This document shows positions 45,693 through 55,463 of a stretch of 64,000 nt of DNA, in pieces. Source of the stretch: DATDOY01 sp035293045 (GTDB lineage Bacteria > Actinomycetota > Acidimicrobiia > IMCC26256 > JACPCJ01); the NCBI GenBank assembly GCA_035293045.1, contig DATDOY010000106.1:1-64000 (forward strand). Reading direction: 5' to 3'. The position numbers and the translations under genes are program-made. Under the pieces are notes generated by a model. That model saw only the letters and a program-made list of their open reading frames with translations. It did no database searches and was not told where the DNA came from. The first letter of the stretch is position 1. Every line of letters begins with the position of its first letter.

Positions 45693-47120
45693 CTACAGCT
45701 GCATCGACTTGATCTCGAGGAACTCCTCGACGCCATACTTGCCGAGCTCGCGACCGTGGCCCGATTGCTTGAAGCCGCCGAACGGCGCCATCGGGTTGAA
45801 GCTCCCGCCGTTGATGTCGACCTGTCCCGTGCGGATACGACGCGCCACGCGCTGAGCGCGATCGGCGTCGCCCGACCACACCGCTCCGGCGAGACCGTAG
45901 ATCGTGTCGTTGGCGATGCGGACGGCGTCCTCCTCATCCTCGAAGGGGATGATGGAGAGCACCGGCCCGAAGATCTCCTCTTGGGCGATGGTCATGTCGT
46001 TGCGCACGTTGGCGAAGATCGTCGGGCTGACGAAGTAGCCCTTGTCGAGCCCGTCCGGCTGCTCGGCCCCACCGGTCACGAGCGTGGCGCCCTCGTCGAT
46101 CCCCTTCTGGATGTACGAGCGCACGCGATCCTGCTGTTGCTTCGACACGAGCGGCCCGAGCCGGGTGGCGTCGTCGAGCGGATCACCGACCGTGAACTCC
46201 TCGGCGATCCGCTTGGCGATCTCGACCGCCTCGTCGTGCTTCTCCTTGGGCACCAACATCCGGGTCAGCGCCGTGCAGGTCTGGCCCGAGTTCAGGTAGC
46301 ACCCGTTCAGCCCGGCGCGCACCGCGCGCTCAAGGTCGGCGTCCTCCAGGATGATGTTGGGCGACTTCCCGCCCAGTTCGAGCGCGACGCGCGCGATCCG
46401 GTTGGCCGCCAACTCGCTCACGCGCTTCCCGGCCCGCGTCGAGCCGGTGAAGTGCACCATGTCGACGTCGGGATGGGCGGCGAGCGCTTCGCCGGCCACC
46501 GGGCCGTTGCCGCTCACCAAGTTGAACACACCCGGTGGGAGTCCGATCTCGTCGATGACCTCGGCGAGGATGAAGCAGTTCAGCGGGGCGACTTCGGTCG
46601 GCTTCACGACGACCGTGCACCCCGTCGCCAGCGCGGGCGCGATCTTGCGGATCACCTGCAGCAGCGGGTAGTTCCACGGCGTGATGCACCCGACGACGCC
46701 GACCGGTTCCTTGACGATCAGCGAGTTGCCGATCTGCTCTTCCCACACGATCTCGTCGAGCACCTGGGCGTAGCCGCCGAGCTCGGCGAGGGGAAGGCCC
46801 GCCTGGATGATGCGCGACAGGTTGAGGGTCATCCCCACTTCGCGGGCGATCGTCTGGGCGATCTCCTCCTGACGGGCGCCGAGGCCTTCCATGAGCCGAA
46901 GCAGCGTCTTCTTGCGCTCGTCGACCGCCGTCTGGCTCCACTCGGGGAACGCCCGCTTCGCCGCGGCAACCGCCTTGTCGATGTCGTCGGCGTTCCCATC
47001 GGGGACGCGACCCATCACCTCTTCGGTCGCCGAGTTGATGACGTCGATGCTGCCGGTGCCGGCCGGCGCAACCCACGCCCCGTCGATGTAGAGCTTGTCG
47101 TAGATCTTGATGTCAGCCAT
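45693..47120 (-). CDS. NAD(P)-dependent aldehyde dehydrogenase
   Basis: A 475-residue ALDH. The cofactor and active-site blocks are [35 protein letters not shown] (general base Glu), NSGQTCTA (catalytic Cys) and [10 protein letters not shown]. It oxidises an aldehyde to an acid; the substrate is not evident. ATG 47120 is preceded on the minus strand by TACGAT (47132-47127) with a 6-nt gap, a leaderless layout; the open frame continues upstream without family similarity. Probably a single-gene unit. Confidence 0.93.
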   Translation of the reverse strand: MADIKIYDKLYIDGAWVAPAGTGSIDVINSATEEVMGRVPDGNADDIDKAVAAAKRAFPEWSQTAVDERKKTLLRLMEGLGARQEEIAQTIAREVGMTLNLSRIIQAGLPLAELGGYAQVLDEIVWEEQIGNSLIVKEPVGVVGCITPWNYPLLQVIRKIAPALATGCTVVVKPTEVAPLNCFILAEVIDEIGLPPGVFNLVSGNGPVAGEALAAHPDVDMVHFTGSTRAGKRVSELAANRIARVALELGGKSPNIILEDADLERAVRAGLNGCYLNSGQTCTALTRMLVPKEKHDEAVEIAKRIAEEFTVGDPLDDATRLGPLVSKQQQDRVRSYIQKGIDEGATLVTGGAEQPDGLDKGYFVSPTIFANVRNDMTIAQEEIFGPVLSIIPFEDEEDAVRIANDTIYGLAGAVWSGDADRAQRVARRIRTGQVDINGGSFNPMAPFGGFKQSGHGRELGKYGVEEFLEIKSMQL

Positions 47121-47161
47121 GAGCCGATCGTAACCCAGGCTCCGCCGACTTGACCCGCCGG

Positions 47162-48043
47162 TCAGGCTGAACCCCTCGCCGCCAGGATCCGCTCCGCCCG
47201 GCCAACGGTGCCCTGGGCGTCGAGGCGCTCCGCCCACGCGGAATACCCGGGCGTGGCCCCCCGCCACTCCCAATCGTCGACGGGCCCGACGGGCGCGTCG
47301 GTCCGAAGCCGGGCGAGCTCCCGGAACAGAAGGGCGAGGTCCCACTGGTCGGTGAGGACGCCGGCGAGGCGGGGGGCTCCCCGCACCGGGACGTCCCAGA
47401 GCGCCGGGTCCTTGGGGATCGCCTCGAGGTGCTCGTATCGCGAGAGCACGGCGGCGGCCGTCTTCGCGCCCCACCCGGGCAAGCCGGGGAACCCGTCGGC
47501 GCTGTCGCCCACGAGGGCGAGCCAGTCGGGGACCGATGCGGGGGGCACCCCGAGCCGGGCGACGATCCCCGCTTCGTCAAAGGTGACGCCCTTGCGGCGA
47601 TCCATCTGCACAACCCGGCCGTCCACGACGCATTGGGCAAGGTCCTTGTCGGGTGTGCAGATCACCGCCTCCTCGACCCGAGGGTCGGCGGCGGCGACAG
47701 CGGCGGCGGCGGCGAGGGCGTCGTCGGCCTCCTGCTCGACCATCGCCCACACCGTCACGCCGAGGGCGTCGAGGGCGCCCTCGAGGAGAGGGAATTGCGT
47801 GAACAGCTCGGGTTCGATGCCCGCTCCGGTCTTGTAGCCCGGCCACATGTCGTTGCGGAACGACTCGATCACCTGGTCCGTGGCCACGCCGAGGTGGGTG
47901 GCGCCGTCTTCCAGCATCGACAGGACGGAGCCGATCACGCCTCGAACGGCCCCCACCTCCTCGCCCGCCCCGCTGCGATGGCTCGGCACCCCGAAGAAGT
48001 GCCGGAACAGCTCGTACGTCCCGTCGATCAGGAACACCCGCAT
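47162..48043 (-). CDS. 5'-3' exonuclease-like (FEN/PIN) protein
   Basis: A 293-residue protein similar to the N-terminal nuclease domain of DNA polymerase [21 protein letters not shown] is the opening strand with the first Asp; [41 protein letters not shown] and [24 protein letters not shown] (helix-3-turn-helix) follow. It lacks a polymerase domain, so it is a stand-alone flap or RNA-primer nuclease. ATG 48043 starts at the family N-terminus; 42 nt separate its end from the aldehyde dehydrogenase start. Confidence 0.85.
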   Translation of the reverse strand: MRVFLIDGTYELFRHFFGVPSHRSGAGEEVGAVRGVIGSVLSMLEDGATHLGVATDQVIESFRNDMWPGYKTGAGIEPELFTQFPLLEGALDALGVTVWAMVEQEADDALAAAAAVAAADPRVEEAVICTPDKDLAQCVVDGRVVQMDRRKGVTFDEAGIVARLGVPPASVPDWLALVGDSADGFPGLPGWGAKTAAAVLSRYEHLEAIPKDPALWDVPVRGAPRLAGVLTDQWDLALLFRELARLRTDAPVGPVDDWEWRGATPGYSAWAERLDAQGTVGRAERILAARGSA

Positions 48044-48168
48044 CTCGGGGAGCCTACGCACCTGCGCCGACGGGAAACCCCCCGATCCGAGGGGGGAACA
48101 CGTGCGTGCAGCGTCGAAGACGCGTCTCGAGTTCCCCGAATTCGGTGCATCGGGAGGGGGAGCGACGG

Positions 48169-49269
48169 ATGGCGAGGACCGCCGTGCGTCCGCCCACGGA
48201 CACACAGAATGCGAACGCCGTCTTCGACGGCTGGTTTGAACGACACAGCGGCGAGCTGCGGTCGTTCTCGACGCGCCTGACCGGTGACGCGGCGATCGCC
48301 GAAGACGTCGTCCAGGAGACCTTCACCCGCGCCTGGTTGCACATCGACGAACTCTCGCGGCGCGAGGAAGTCGGTCCGTGGCTGTACCGGGTCGCCCGCA
48401 ACCTCTGCGTCGACACCCATCGCGCGCGGCACCGGGTCGTTCCCTCCGAGGTTGCGGCCACCGCCGACAACACCTCGGCGCGGGGCCGCTACGCCGCCGA
48501 CTACGGCGACGGCATGGACGTCGCCGATCCGGCCCGTCATGTCGAGCGGGCGGAGGACGCCGAGCTCGTCCGCCGCGCCCTGACCGCGCTGTCGCCGCGC
48601 CACCGCGACGTTCTGTTCCTACGCGACATCGAGGGCATGGCGTACGACGAGCTGGGCCGACGCCACGGACTTTCGGGAGAGAGTGCGCGGGCCGTGATTG
48701 CCCGCGCCCGGCGGCGCCTCCGCGATGAACTGAGGACCTTGAGCAATGGCGCGCTCGGTGTGGGCGCGGCGTTCCGGGTGCGGGTGGCCGACCTGTTCCG
48801 GCGGGCGGGCGCCGACCGGGTCCCCGTTGAGCCGATGGTTGCTGCGGTGGCGCAGCGCATCGCCGTTGCGGCCGCGGTTGCCAGCATGGCCTTGGGCGGA
48901 GCCGCCGCGACGACCCGTCCCGACGGACCCGACGAGCTGCTTCCCCCGTCGACGCCCACCAGCGAACGGCACGGGGGGACCGAAGCATCCGCGGGGCTCT
49001 CGAACCGGGGGACGGCGACCGCGTCGGCCAGCACGGCGCCGCGCGATCCCGCCGATCAAGTGCCGTCGCCTCGCGTCGTTCTCTCGGCAGGACCAAACGA
49101 GGGCCTTGTCGCGAACCCGGCGAGTCCCAGCGGCAGCGGCAACTGGATCGAGGGAACGTTGGTGTCCGTGCACCCAGAGAAGGCGCCGTCGGCGGCCCGA
49201 TCGGTCGTCGAGCCAGCGGCGCGGGCGGGATGTGCCACCGCGCCGGACCTTTGTCCGGCGACTGAGTGA
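48169..49269 (+). CDS. ECF sigma factor with C-terminal membrane segment and outer tail
   Basis: A 366-residue sigma-70 family protein. Region 2 (about 18-90) includes GDAAIAEDVVQETFTRAWLHID, and region 4 (about 130-190) includes ALSPRHRDVLFLRDIEGMAYDELGRRHGLS. After these, a hydrophobic stretch (about 223-248, MVAAVAQRIAVAAAVASMALGGAAATT) is followed by about 115 residues rich in Pro, Ser, Thr, Gly and Ala that end with a Cys pair, GCATAPDLC. Thus the C-terminal part may be extracytoplasmic and act like a fused anti-sigma or sensor. No separate anti-sigma gene is nearby. GGGAGGGGG precedes ATG 48169. A tiny secreted-peptide gene follows 11 nt later. Confidence 0.82.
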   Translation: MARTAVRPPTDTQNANAVFDGWFERHSGELRSFSTRLTGDAAIAEDVVQETFTRAWLHIDELSRREEVGPWLYRVARNLCVDTHRARHRVVPSEVAATADNTSARGRYAADYGDGMDVADPARHVERAEDAELVRRALTALSPRHRDVLFLRDIEGMAYDELGRRHGLSGESARAVIARARRRLRDELRTLSNGALGVGAAFRVRVADLFRRAGADRVPVEPMVAAVAQRIAVAAAVASMALGGAAATTRPDGPDELLPPSTPTSERHGGTEASAGLSNRGTATASASTAPRDPADQVPSPRVVLSAGPNEGLVANPASPSGSGNWIEGTLVSVHPEKAPSAARSVVEPAARAGCATAPDLCPATE

Positions 49270-49280
49270 GGAGAATCCCG

Positions 49281-49451
49281 ATGCACGTTCGGACAAGTCA
49301 GCGGCTCGGACTACGGATGGTGATGGCGGGCGCGCTCGTCGCTGCGGCGTGGCTCGTCCCGGTTGAGAATGCGGATGCCGACCACGGATTCGTGTGCGTC
49401 GGTCCGGCCACCGTGGTCACGATCACCGTCCCCCACATGTGCGTTCCGTAG
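49281..49451 (+). CDS. Tiny secreted peptide with two cysteines
   Basis: A 56-residue precursor: basic start (MHVRTSQRLGLR), hydrophobic core (MVMAGALVAAAWLVPV) and a likely signal-peptidase site after ENADA. The predicted 23-residue mature peptide (DHGFVCVGPATVVTITVPHM then CVP) has two Cys 14 residues apart. GAGGAG 7 nt before ATG 49281 and the 11-nt gap after the ECF sigma gene show it is translated and co-transcribed. I recognise no family. It could be a signal, a redox partner for the sigma tail, or a structural peptide; all are inference. Confidence 0.6.
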   Translation: MHVRTSQRLGLRMVMAGALVAAAWLVPVENADADHGFVCVGPATVVTITVPHMCVP

Positions 49452-49499
49452 AGGCGGGGTCGAGCGCGGCGGGCAGCCCACCATTAGGTTTGCCTGCCG

Positions 49500-50294
49500 A
49501 TGCACCTCGATGAGCTGACCGACGTTCGCTACGAGGTCGATCGCGGCCTCGCCTGGATCACGATCGACCGCCCCGACCGCTACAACGCGTTCCGCGCCCG
49601 CACCGTCGACGAGTTGATCCGATGCTTCAAGGCGGCGTGGGCCGACCACGGCGTCGGCGTCGTGGCGTTGACCGGCGCCGGCGACAAGGCCTTTTGCGCG
49701 GGCGGCGATCAGAAGCAGCGCCAGGAGACCGGCGACTACGGCGAGAGTGAGACCGGCCTCTTCGAGATCGAGGCCCTTCACCGCGTCATCCGCGAGATCC
49801 CGAAGCCCGTCATCGCCGCCGTCAACGGCGTGGCGATCGGCGGAGGCCACGTCCTGCACGTCGTGTGCGACCTCAGCATCGCTGCCGACCACGCAACGTT
49901 CGGACAGGCCGGGCCGCGGGTCGGGTCGTTCGACGCGGGGTATGGGACCGCCTATCTCGCTCGGGTCGTCGGCGAGAAGCGGGCCCGTGAGATCTGGTTT
50001 CTGTGCCGACAATATCCGGCGACCACGGCGCTGGCGTGGGGTCTCGTGAACGCGGTCGTCCCAGGCGACCGCCTCGTCGACGAGGTTCGGCAGTGGGCCG
50101 ACGAGATGCTGGCGCTCAGCCCGACGGCGTTGCGGGTCCTCAAGCACTCGTTCAACGCCGACAGCGAGTCGATCGCCGGCGTGGGCACCATGGCGTGGGA
50201 CACGCTCGAGCTCTTCGTGGAGAGCCCCGAGGCGGTGGAAGGCGTGCAGGCCTTCGCCGAGCGGCGGCCGCCTGACTTCAGCGCCTGGCGGTAG
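49500..50294 (+). CDS. 1,4-dihydroxy-2-naphthoyl-CoA synthase-like crotonase (MenB-like)
   Basis: A 264-residue crotonase-fold protein. The run ALTGAGDKAFCAGGDQKQR, GGGHVLHVVCDLSIAADHATFGQAGPRVGSFD, and RVVGEKRAREIWFLCRQYPA closely follows MenB, including GAGDKAFCxGGDQ and the C-terminal RPPDFSAW. MenB closes the naphthoate ring in menaquinone synthesis; without neighbouring men genes a related ring-hydratase role cannot be excluded. ATG 49500 lies 9 nt after TAGGTT (49485-49490). Transcribed alone. Confidence 0.78.
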   Translation: MHLDELTDVRYEVDRGLAWITIDRPDRYNAFRARTVDELIRCFKAAWADHGVGVVALTGAGDKAFCAGGDQKQRQETGDYGESETGLFEIEALHRVIREIPKPVIAAVNGVAIGGGHVLHVVCDLSIAADHATFGQAGPRVGSFDAGYGTAYLARVVGEKRAREIWFLCRQYPATTALAWGLVNAVVPGDRLVDEVRQWADEMLALSPTALRVLKHSFNADSESIAGVGTMAWDTLELFVESPEAVEGVQAFAERRPPDFSAWR

Positions 50295-50405
50295 GCACGG
50301 ACGCCGCAGAGTTCTGCCCAAAAACGGACGATTCGCCCATCCATCCGGAGCGTGTGCTCACTTGGCGCTTTCGCGCGGCCACATTCTGTGAGAGGATCCG
50401 GCAGA

Positions 50406-52658
50406 ATGTTTGGGAACGCGGGGGGCCGCATCCGGGCGTTTCTCGACCAAGGCGCGTACACCGACGCGGACCGGCACATCACTCGCCTGGTCTTCCGCTC
50501 CCGCGTGATCGTCCTCAGCGCCCTTGCCGTTGCCGCCGCGACGCTGCCGGAGGCGAGAGCAGAGCGCGGTGGCGTTGTCCTGTGGATCGTCGTCATCGGG
50601 ATTCCGTACGCAGCCGCCTTCGCCCTCTACGGGCATCGGATGCGGCGCCTCCCACCGGCCATGGTGGTGTTCGAGTCGATCCTTCCTTCGGTCGTGATCT
50701 GGCTGTTCCCGGAGACGACGTGGATTCCGATGGTCGTCCTCATGACGGCCAACGTCGGCTTCCACGCCGTGTTGTTCCCGAGGCGCGTCGCGCTCGGGTC
50801 GGTCGTGCTCGCGTGTGTCGGCCTTCTGGTCGTGGGAGTCCTCGTCGATCCGCCCGGGTGGACGCTGGCGATCGCCTGCTTGTCCACCATCGGTACGTCG
50901 ACCGTCATCGCTCTGGGCACCGTGGCGACCGACGAACGCAGCGCCCGGACCCGCTTCGCCACCATGATCGACGGCGTCGACGCCGTCCTCATCGAGATCG
51001 ACATTTCGAGCCGGCGGTTCACCTACGTCAGCCATCAGGTCGAGGCGCTCCTCGGCTACGCGGCCGAGGAGTGGACCGCCTCGCCGACGTTCTGGATCGA
51101 TCACGTCCACCCCGACGACGCGCGCCGGTGCCTGCAGGTGTTCCGCGAGGCCATCAACGACGGACGCGACTTCGATCTCGAGTTCCGCATGGTGGCCGCC
51201 GACGGCCGGGTCCTGTGGTTCCACTGCCGGCTCAACCTCGTGCTCGGGAGTTCCGGCACCTCGGAGATGTTGCGGGGGGTCGTGGTCGACGTGACCGAGC
51301 GGCGGCGCGCCGAGGAGGCGCTGCGCCACCAGGCTCTCCACGACGCCCTCACCGGGCTTCCCAACCGGGTGCTGCTACAGGACCGGTTGCGCCACTCTGT
51401 GTCGACGGCGCACCGCACCAACGAGCCGCTGGCCTTGCTGCTCATGGACCTCGATCAGTTCAAGGAGATCAACGACACGCTGGGCCACGACCACGGCGAC
51501 AGGCTGCTGCGCCAGATCGGCTCGCGCCTCCAGCGGGTGCTCCGCGACACCGACACCGTTGCGCGACTCGGCGGCGACGAGTTCGCCGTCGTCGTGCCGA
51601 GTGCGGACCGCGTCGGCGCCGAGATCGTCGCCGGAAAACTCGAGGCCGCGCTCGAACATCCCTTCCAACTCGAGGACATGACCGTCCAGGCTCGGGCGAG
51701 CGTGGGCATCGCGTTGTATCCGGAACACGCCACCGACGCCGAGACGCTCGTGCAGCGAGCCGACGTCGCCATGTATGTGGCCAAGCGCAACGGTGGTGGG
51801 CATGCGGTCTACGACGCCGAGCACGATCGCTTCAGCGTCCGTCGCCTCGCGCTGATCGGGGAGCTGCGCCGCGCCCTCGTGAGCCGGGAACTCGAGCTCT
51901 ACTACCAACCCAAGCTCGATCTCCGTGCCGATCAGATCGTCGGCGTCGAGGCCCTGATTCGATGGAACCACCCGGAGCACGGTCTGATGGGGCCCGACCG
52001 GTTCATCAGCCTCGCCGAGGTCGCCGGCCTGATTCAGCCGATCACCCGCTGGGTTCTCGACCGTGCGCTGCGTCAGCTTCGAATGTGGGTGAACTCCGGC
52101 ATCGAGCTCGGCTGCTCGGTCAACATCTCGGCGCGCGACCTCCACGACGCCGAGCTGCCCGAGCGGTTCGCCGAGTGCCTCGACCGCTGGCAGATCCCCG
52201 CCGAGCGACTGGTCGTGGAGATCACCGAGCACGAGCTGCTTCGTGATCGCGTGCAGGCGGCCGACACGCTCGGCCGGCTCGCGCGCATGGGCGTGCGCGT
52301 GAGCATCGACGACTTCGGTACCGGCTACTCGTCGCTGGCCGACCTCCGGCAGCTGCCCATCGACGAGATCAAGGTCGACCGCTCGTTTGTCGCGGACATG
52401 GCGACCGACGTCAACGACGCCGTGATCGTCCGGTCGATCGTCGACCTCGGCCACAACCTCGGGATCAACGTCGTGGCCGAAGGCGTCGAGAACGCCGAAA
52501 TTCGGGCGTGGCTCGATGAACTCGGGTGCGACGAACTCCAGGGTTACGACATCTGTCACCCGCTCCCGGCGCACGAGTTCGAGCGGTGGCTGCGACAACG
52601 CCAACCGGTCGTGCCCGACTCGCTCGACCTCGACGCCGATTTCTCGGCCGCGCTCTAG
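50406..52658 (+). CDS. Membrane PAS-GGDEF-EAL cyclic di-GMP turnover protein
   Basis: A 750-residue protein. The N-terminal part (about 25-180) has several membrane helices; a PAS domain (about 190-305; FTYVSHQVEALLGYAAEEW) follows, then GGDEF (about 315-470) and EAL (about 485-740). RLGGDEFAVV has an intact GGDEF; VGVEALIRWNHP has an intact EAL, with NISARDLHD, VVEITEHELL, SIDDFGTGYSSL and KVDRSFV complete. So both synthesis and hydrolysis are possible; the balance is unknown. ATG 50406 is used. c-di-GMP made here could act on the BldD homologue at 16.2 kb. Confidence 0.93.
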   Translation: MFGNAGGRIRAFLDQGAYTDADRHITRLVFRSRVIVLSALAVAAATLPEARAERGGVVLWIVVIGIPYAAAFALYGHRMRRLPPAMVVFESILPSVVIWLFPETTWIPMVVLMTANVGFHAVLFPRRVALGSVVLACVGLLVVGVLVDPPGWTLAIACLSTIGTSTVIALGTVATDERSARTRFATMIDGVDAVLIEIDISSRRFTYVSHQVEALLGYAAEEWTASPTFWIDHVHPDDARRCLQVFREAINDGRDFDLEFRMVAADGRVLWFHCRLNLVLGSSGTSEMLRGVVVDVTERRRAEEALRHQALHDALTGLPNRVLLQDRLRHSVSTAHRTNEPLALLLMDLDQFKEINDTLGHDHGDRLLRQIGSRLQRVLRDTDTVARLGGDEFAVVVPSADRVGAEIVAGKLEAALEHPFQLEDMTVQARASVGIALYPEHATDAETLVQRADVAMYVAKRNGGGHAVYDAEHDRFSVRRLALIGELRRALVSRELELYYQPKLDLRADQIVGVEALIRWNHPEHGLMGPDRFISLAEVAGLIQPITRWVLDRALRQLRMWVNSGIELGCSVNISARDLHDAELPERFAECLDRWQIPAERLVVEITEHELLRDRVQAADTLGRLARMGVRVSIDDFGTGYSSLADLRQLPIDEIKVDRSFVADMATDVNDAVIVRSIVDLGHNLGINVVAEGVENAEIRAWLDELGCDELQGYDICHPLPAHEFERWLRQRQPVVPDSLDLDADFSAAL

Positions 52659-52770
52659 CGGCATCGCACCACCCGGTCCGACCCCTCCTCCTCGACGGAT
52701 CGCCCCACCCCCGGACGGTCGACCCGGCGGGTCCCGCCCCGGCAGGCCCGAGACTGCTACGAAGGGCGAC

Positions 52771-54321
52771 GTGGGCGGAGCCCAAAGCCGGCGAACGACC
52801 TCGACGAGCACGCGGGCCGCGGCAGCGGTTGCAGCCGTCGTCGTGCTCGCGGCCGCGTGCACGTCGGCCAAGACCTCCGTGTCACAGGCGGTACCGGCTG
52901 CCCCGGTTCCCCTCGATCAGCGCGACACCGCCGCCGAGGGCTCCGACCGCGATCCGTCGAGCGGCACGGGAAGACCGTGGAGCGATGTCGTCGAGGGGGT
53001 GCTGACGTTCCGGGGAAACCCGACGCGCACGTACTACGGCGAAGGTCCGGTTCCGATGCGGCCCGTCAGGCTGTGGACCTTCCCTGAGCGCGCCATGTGC
53101 TCGGAATCCAGCGAGGGCGACGAGACCCGCGTGTGGTGCGGCACCGGCTGGACGGGCCAGCCCGCGGTGTGGGAGCGGGATGGGCACACGTGGGTCGCGT
53201 TCGGGGCCTACGACCGCGCCGTGCACGTCCTCGACGGGGAAACGGGGGAGCGGCTGCTTCCGGACTTTCTGACCGGCGACATCATCAAGGGGTCGGTGAC
53301 CGTCGACCCGGACGGCTACCCGTTGCTCTACACCGGCTCACGCGACGGCAAATACCGCGCGCTGGCGTTCGATCGCGACGAACTCACCGAGTTGTGGCAC
53401 ATCGACGCGCACGACGTCGCGCCGACGATGTGGAACGACGACTGGGACGGCTCTGGCCTCGTGATCGACGACGTGTTGTTGGAGGGCGGCGAGAACAGCC
53501 GTTTCCACGCCGTCCGCCTGCATCGAACGTACGGCGCCGACAAGCTGGTGACGGTCGATCCGGAAATCGTGTTCCACACGGCTGGCTGGGACGACGAGTT
53601 GCTCTCGGACATCGGCGACCGCCAGGTGTCGATCGAGAACTCCGTGGCCGTGTACGACGACGTCGTCTACTTCTCCAACAGCGGCGGGCTCGTCCAAGGG
53701 TGGGACATCTCGTCGCTGCTGTCCGACGACGACGACGCCGGCGCACAGGCGGACGGCCATCGCGAGCCCGAGCGTGTGTTTCGGTATTGGGCCGGCGACG
53801 ACACCGACGCCAGCATCGTCGTCGACGACGACGGCATGCTCTACGTGGCCGTGGAGTTCGAACGCCACACGGCCCGGTCCGCCGAGATCGGCCAGCTCCT
53901 CAAACTCGATCCGGGTGCGGACGAGCCGCTGGTGTGGTCGGTCCGCGTCGAGGAGCGGGGCCTCGAGGGCAAGGGGGGCTTTTGGGCCACGCCGGCGCTC
54001 CACCGCGATCTCGTGATCGCCCCCACCCACGACGGACGGATTCTCGGCGTCGATCGCGAAACCGGCGTCGTGCGCTGGGAGAAGGATCTCCCCGGCCCGC
54101 TCTGGCAGTCCCCGGTGATCGTCGACGACGTCCTCGTGCAAGGCGACTGCGAAGGCGTCCTCCACGGATTCGACGTGTCGAACACGAAGGTCGTGCCGCC
54201 GGAGCTGTGGGAGATCACGCTCGGCGGCTGCATCGAGTCAACCCCCGTCGTGTGGCGCGGCCGGATCTACGTGGGTTCGCGCGGCGGGTACTTCCATGCG
54301 GTGGGTGATCCGGCGACCTAG
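52771..54321 (+). CDS. PQQ-like beta-propeller lipoprotein
   Basis: A 516-residue exported protein. The signal TRAAAAVAAVVVLAAAC ends in a lipobox (LAAAC), then a disordered tether; the body has repeated propeller strands such as VAFGAYDRAVHVLDGETGERL, PLLYTGSRDGKYRALAFDRD, LVIAPTHDGRILGVDRETGVVRWEKDLPG and RIYVGSRGGYFHAVG. Acidic clusters (DDDDAGAQ) lie mid-protein. PQQ/WD-like propellers of this type bind partners; no enzyme activity is implied. GTG 52771 lies 6 nt after TACGAA. Its stop TAG forms part of the -10 of the next gene. Confidence 0.8.
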   Translation: MGGAQSRRTTSTSTRAAAAVAAVVVLAAACTSAKTSVSQAVPAAPVPLDQRDTAAEGSDRDPSSGTGRPWSDVVEGVLTFRGNPTRTYYGEGPVPMRPVRLWTFPERAMCSESSEGDETRVWCGTGWTGQPAVWERDGHTWVAFGAYDRAVHVLDGETGERLLPDFLTGDIIKGSVTVDPDGYPLLYTGSRDGKYRALAFDRDELTELWHIDAHDVAPTMWNDDWDGSGLVIDDVLLEGGENSRFHAVRLHRTYGADKLVTVDPEIVFHTAGWDDELLSDIGDRQVSIENSVAVYDDVVYFSNSGGLVQGWDISSLLSDDDDAGAQADGHREPERVFRYWAGDDTDASIVVDDDGMLYVAVEFERHTARSAEIGQLLKLDPGADEPLVWSVRVEERGLEGKGGFWATPALHRDLVIAPTHDGRILGVDRETGVVRWEKDLPGPLWQSPVIVDDVLVQGDCEGVLHGFDVSNTKVVPPELWEITLGGCIESTPVVWRGRIYVGSRGGYFHAVGDPAT

Positions 54322-54330
54322 CGTTGCGAC

Positions 54331-54990
54331 ATGCCCGCCACCGACATCGATATCGCCGCCACCGACCACCTGCTCACCACGACACGTGCCGTCCGTCGCC
54401 GCCTCGACGTGACGCGACCCGTCGCGCCCGAAGCGATCAGCGAGTGCCTCCAGATCGCCAGTCAAGCGCCGACCGGATCCAACACGCAGGGGTGGCGCTG
54501 GATCGTCGTCACCGATTCGGAGAAGCGCGCCGCCCTCGCCGACATCTACAGGCGCGGTGCCGAGGCCTACCTCGCCGCGGCGCGTTCGGGGATTCCCGAC
54601 GACGATCACCAGACGCTGCGCGTCTACGAGTCGGCCTTCTATCTCGTTGACGTGCTCGCCGACGTTCCGGTCCACGTGGTGCCGTGCATCCTCGGGCGCT
54701 TTCCCGACGGGGCGCCGAACGTGTTCTCGGCCTCGCTCTACGGGTCGATCTTCCCGGCGGTCTGGAGCTTCCAGCTCGCCCTGCGTTCTCGAGGGCTCGG
54801 GTCGTGCCTCACCACGCTGCACCTCGTCCTCGAGAACGAAGCCGCCGAGCTGCTGGGGATCCCCGACACGGTCACCCAAGTCGGACTGCTGCCGGTCGCG
54901 CATTACACGGGAGACACCTTCCGACCCGTCGAGCGCAAGCCCGTCGAAGAGATCACCCACTGGAACGCGTGGGACGAGGCGCGATCGTGA
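54331..54990 (+). CDS. Nitroreductase-family oxidoreductase
   Basis: A 219-residue FMN-binding protein. RAVRRRLDVTRPVAPEAISECLQIASQAPTGSNTQGWRW is the classic N-terminal FMN segment; SFQLALRSRGLGSCLTTLHL and IPDTVTQVGLLPVAHY match the middle and C-terminal parts. Substrates may be nitro compounds, quinones or enones. ATG 54331 is 6 nt after TAGCGT (54319-54324), whose first three bases are the stop codon of the preceding gene; leaderless layout. Confidence 0.88.
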   Translation: MPATDIDIAATDHLLTTTRAVRRRLDVTRPVAPEAISECLQIASQAPTGSNTQGWRWIVVTDSEKRAALADIYRRGAEAYLAAARSGIPDDDHQTLRVYESAFYLVDVLADVPVHVVPCILGRFPDGAPNVFSASLYGSIFPAVWSFQLALRSRGLGSCLTTLHLVLENEAAELLGIPDTVTQVGLLPVAHYTGDTFRPVERKPVEEITHWNAWDEARS

Positions 54991-55027
54991 CGCGGCCTGC
55001 GGCGTCCTTCGCTCCCGGCGCGCAGCG

Positions 55028-55438
55028 CTACCCGCTCTTGGCGGGGCCGGCGCGTTCGATGGTCACCCGAATCAGCACCCGGCGTTCCTCCTCCATGGCG
55101 CGCCGGTAGTCGTCCCAGTCCTCGTGGTGACCGGCGACGCGTCGGTAGTAGTCGACGAGCGGCTCCATGGCCTCGGGGAGGCTGAGGATGTCGGCGGTGC
55201 CGTCGATCTGGATCCAGTGCCCGTAGAAGGAATCGGTGAACGCGCAGATGGTCGCGCGCCCGTCGCGGCGGAGGTTGCGCACCTTGTACGCCGTCTCTCG
55301 ACTGCTGACAACGGCGCGCCCTTCGTCGTCGACGCCGACCGCAACCGGCGACGTCTGGAGGCCCCCGTCCTTGCGGTGTGTGACGAGTACAGCGCGATGG
55401 TGTTCGCTGAGAAAGGTCCTGGCTTGATCGAGATCCAT
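55028..55438 (-). CDS. PPOX-class (F420/FMN-dependent) oxidoreductase
   Basis: A 136-residue split-barrel flavoprotein of the pyridoxamine-5'-phosphate oxidase-like family. RAVLVTHRKDGGLQTSPVAVGVDDEGRAVVSSRETAYKVRNLRRDGRATICAF is the standard order for actinobacterial F420-dependent members, followed by GHWIQIDGTADILSL. The substrate is unknown. ATG 55438 is preceded on the minus strand by TAGGCT (55452-55447) with an 8-nt gap. It is divergent from the IMPase-family gene with overlapping -10 elements. Confidence 0.85.
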   Translation of the reverse strand: MDLDQARTFLSEHHRAVLVTHRKDGGLQTSPVAVGVDDEGRAVVSSRETAYKVRNLRRDGRATICAFTDSFYGHWIQIDGTADILSLPEAMEPLVDYYRRVAGHHEDWDDYRRAMEEERRVLIRVTIERAGPAKSG

Positions 55439-55446
55439 GGGCACGC

Positions 55447-55456
55447 AGCCTAGGGT
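55447..55456. promoter_or_regulatory. Overlapping divergent -10 elements (bidirectional leaderless promoter)
   Basis: AGCCTAGGGT reads TAGGGT (55451-55456) on the plus strand, 7 nt before GTG 55464, and TAGGCT (55452-55447) on the minus strand, 8 nt before ATG 55438. The two hexamers share the TA step. The whole intergenic region is 25 bp, so both genes can only be leaderless or nearly so. Confidence 0.7.
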
Positions 55457-55463
55457 CCCCACC

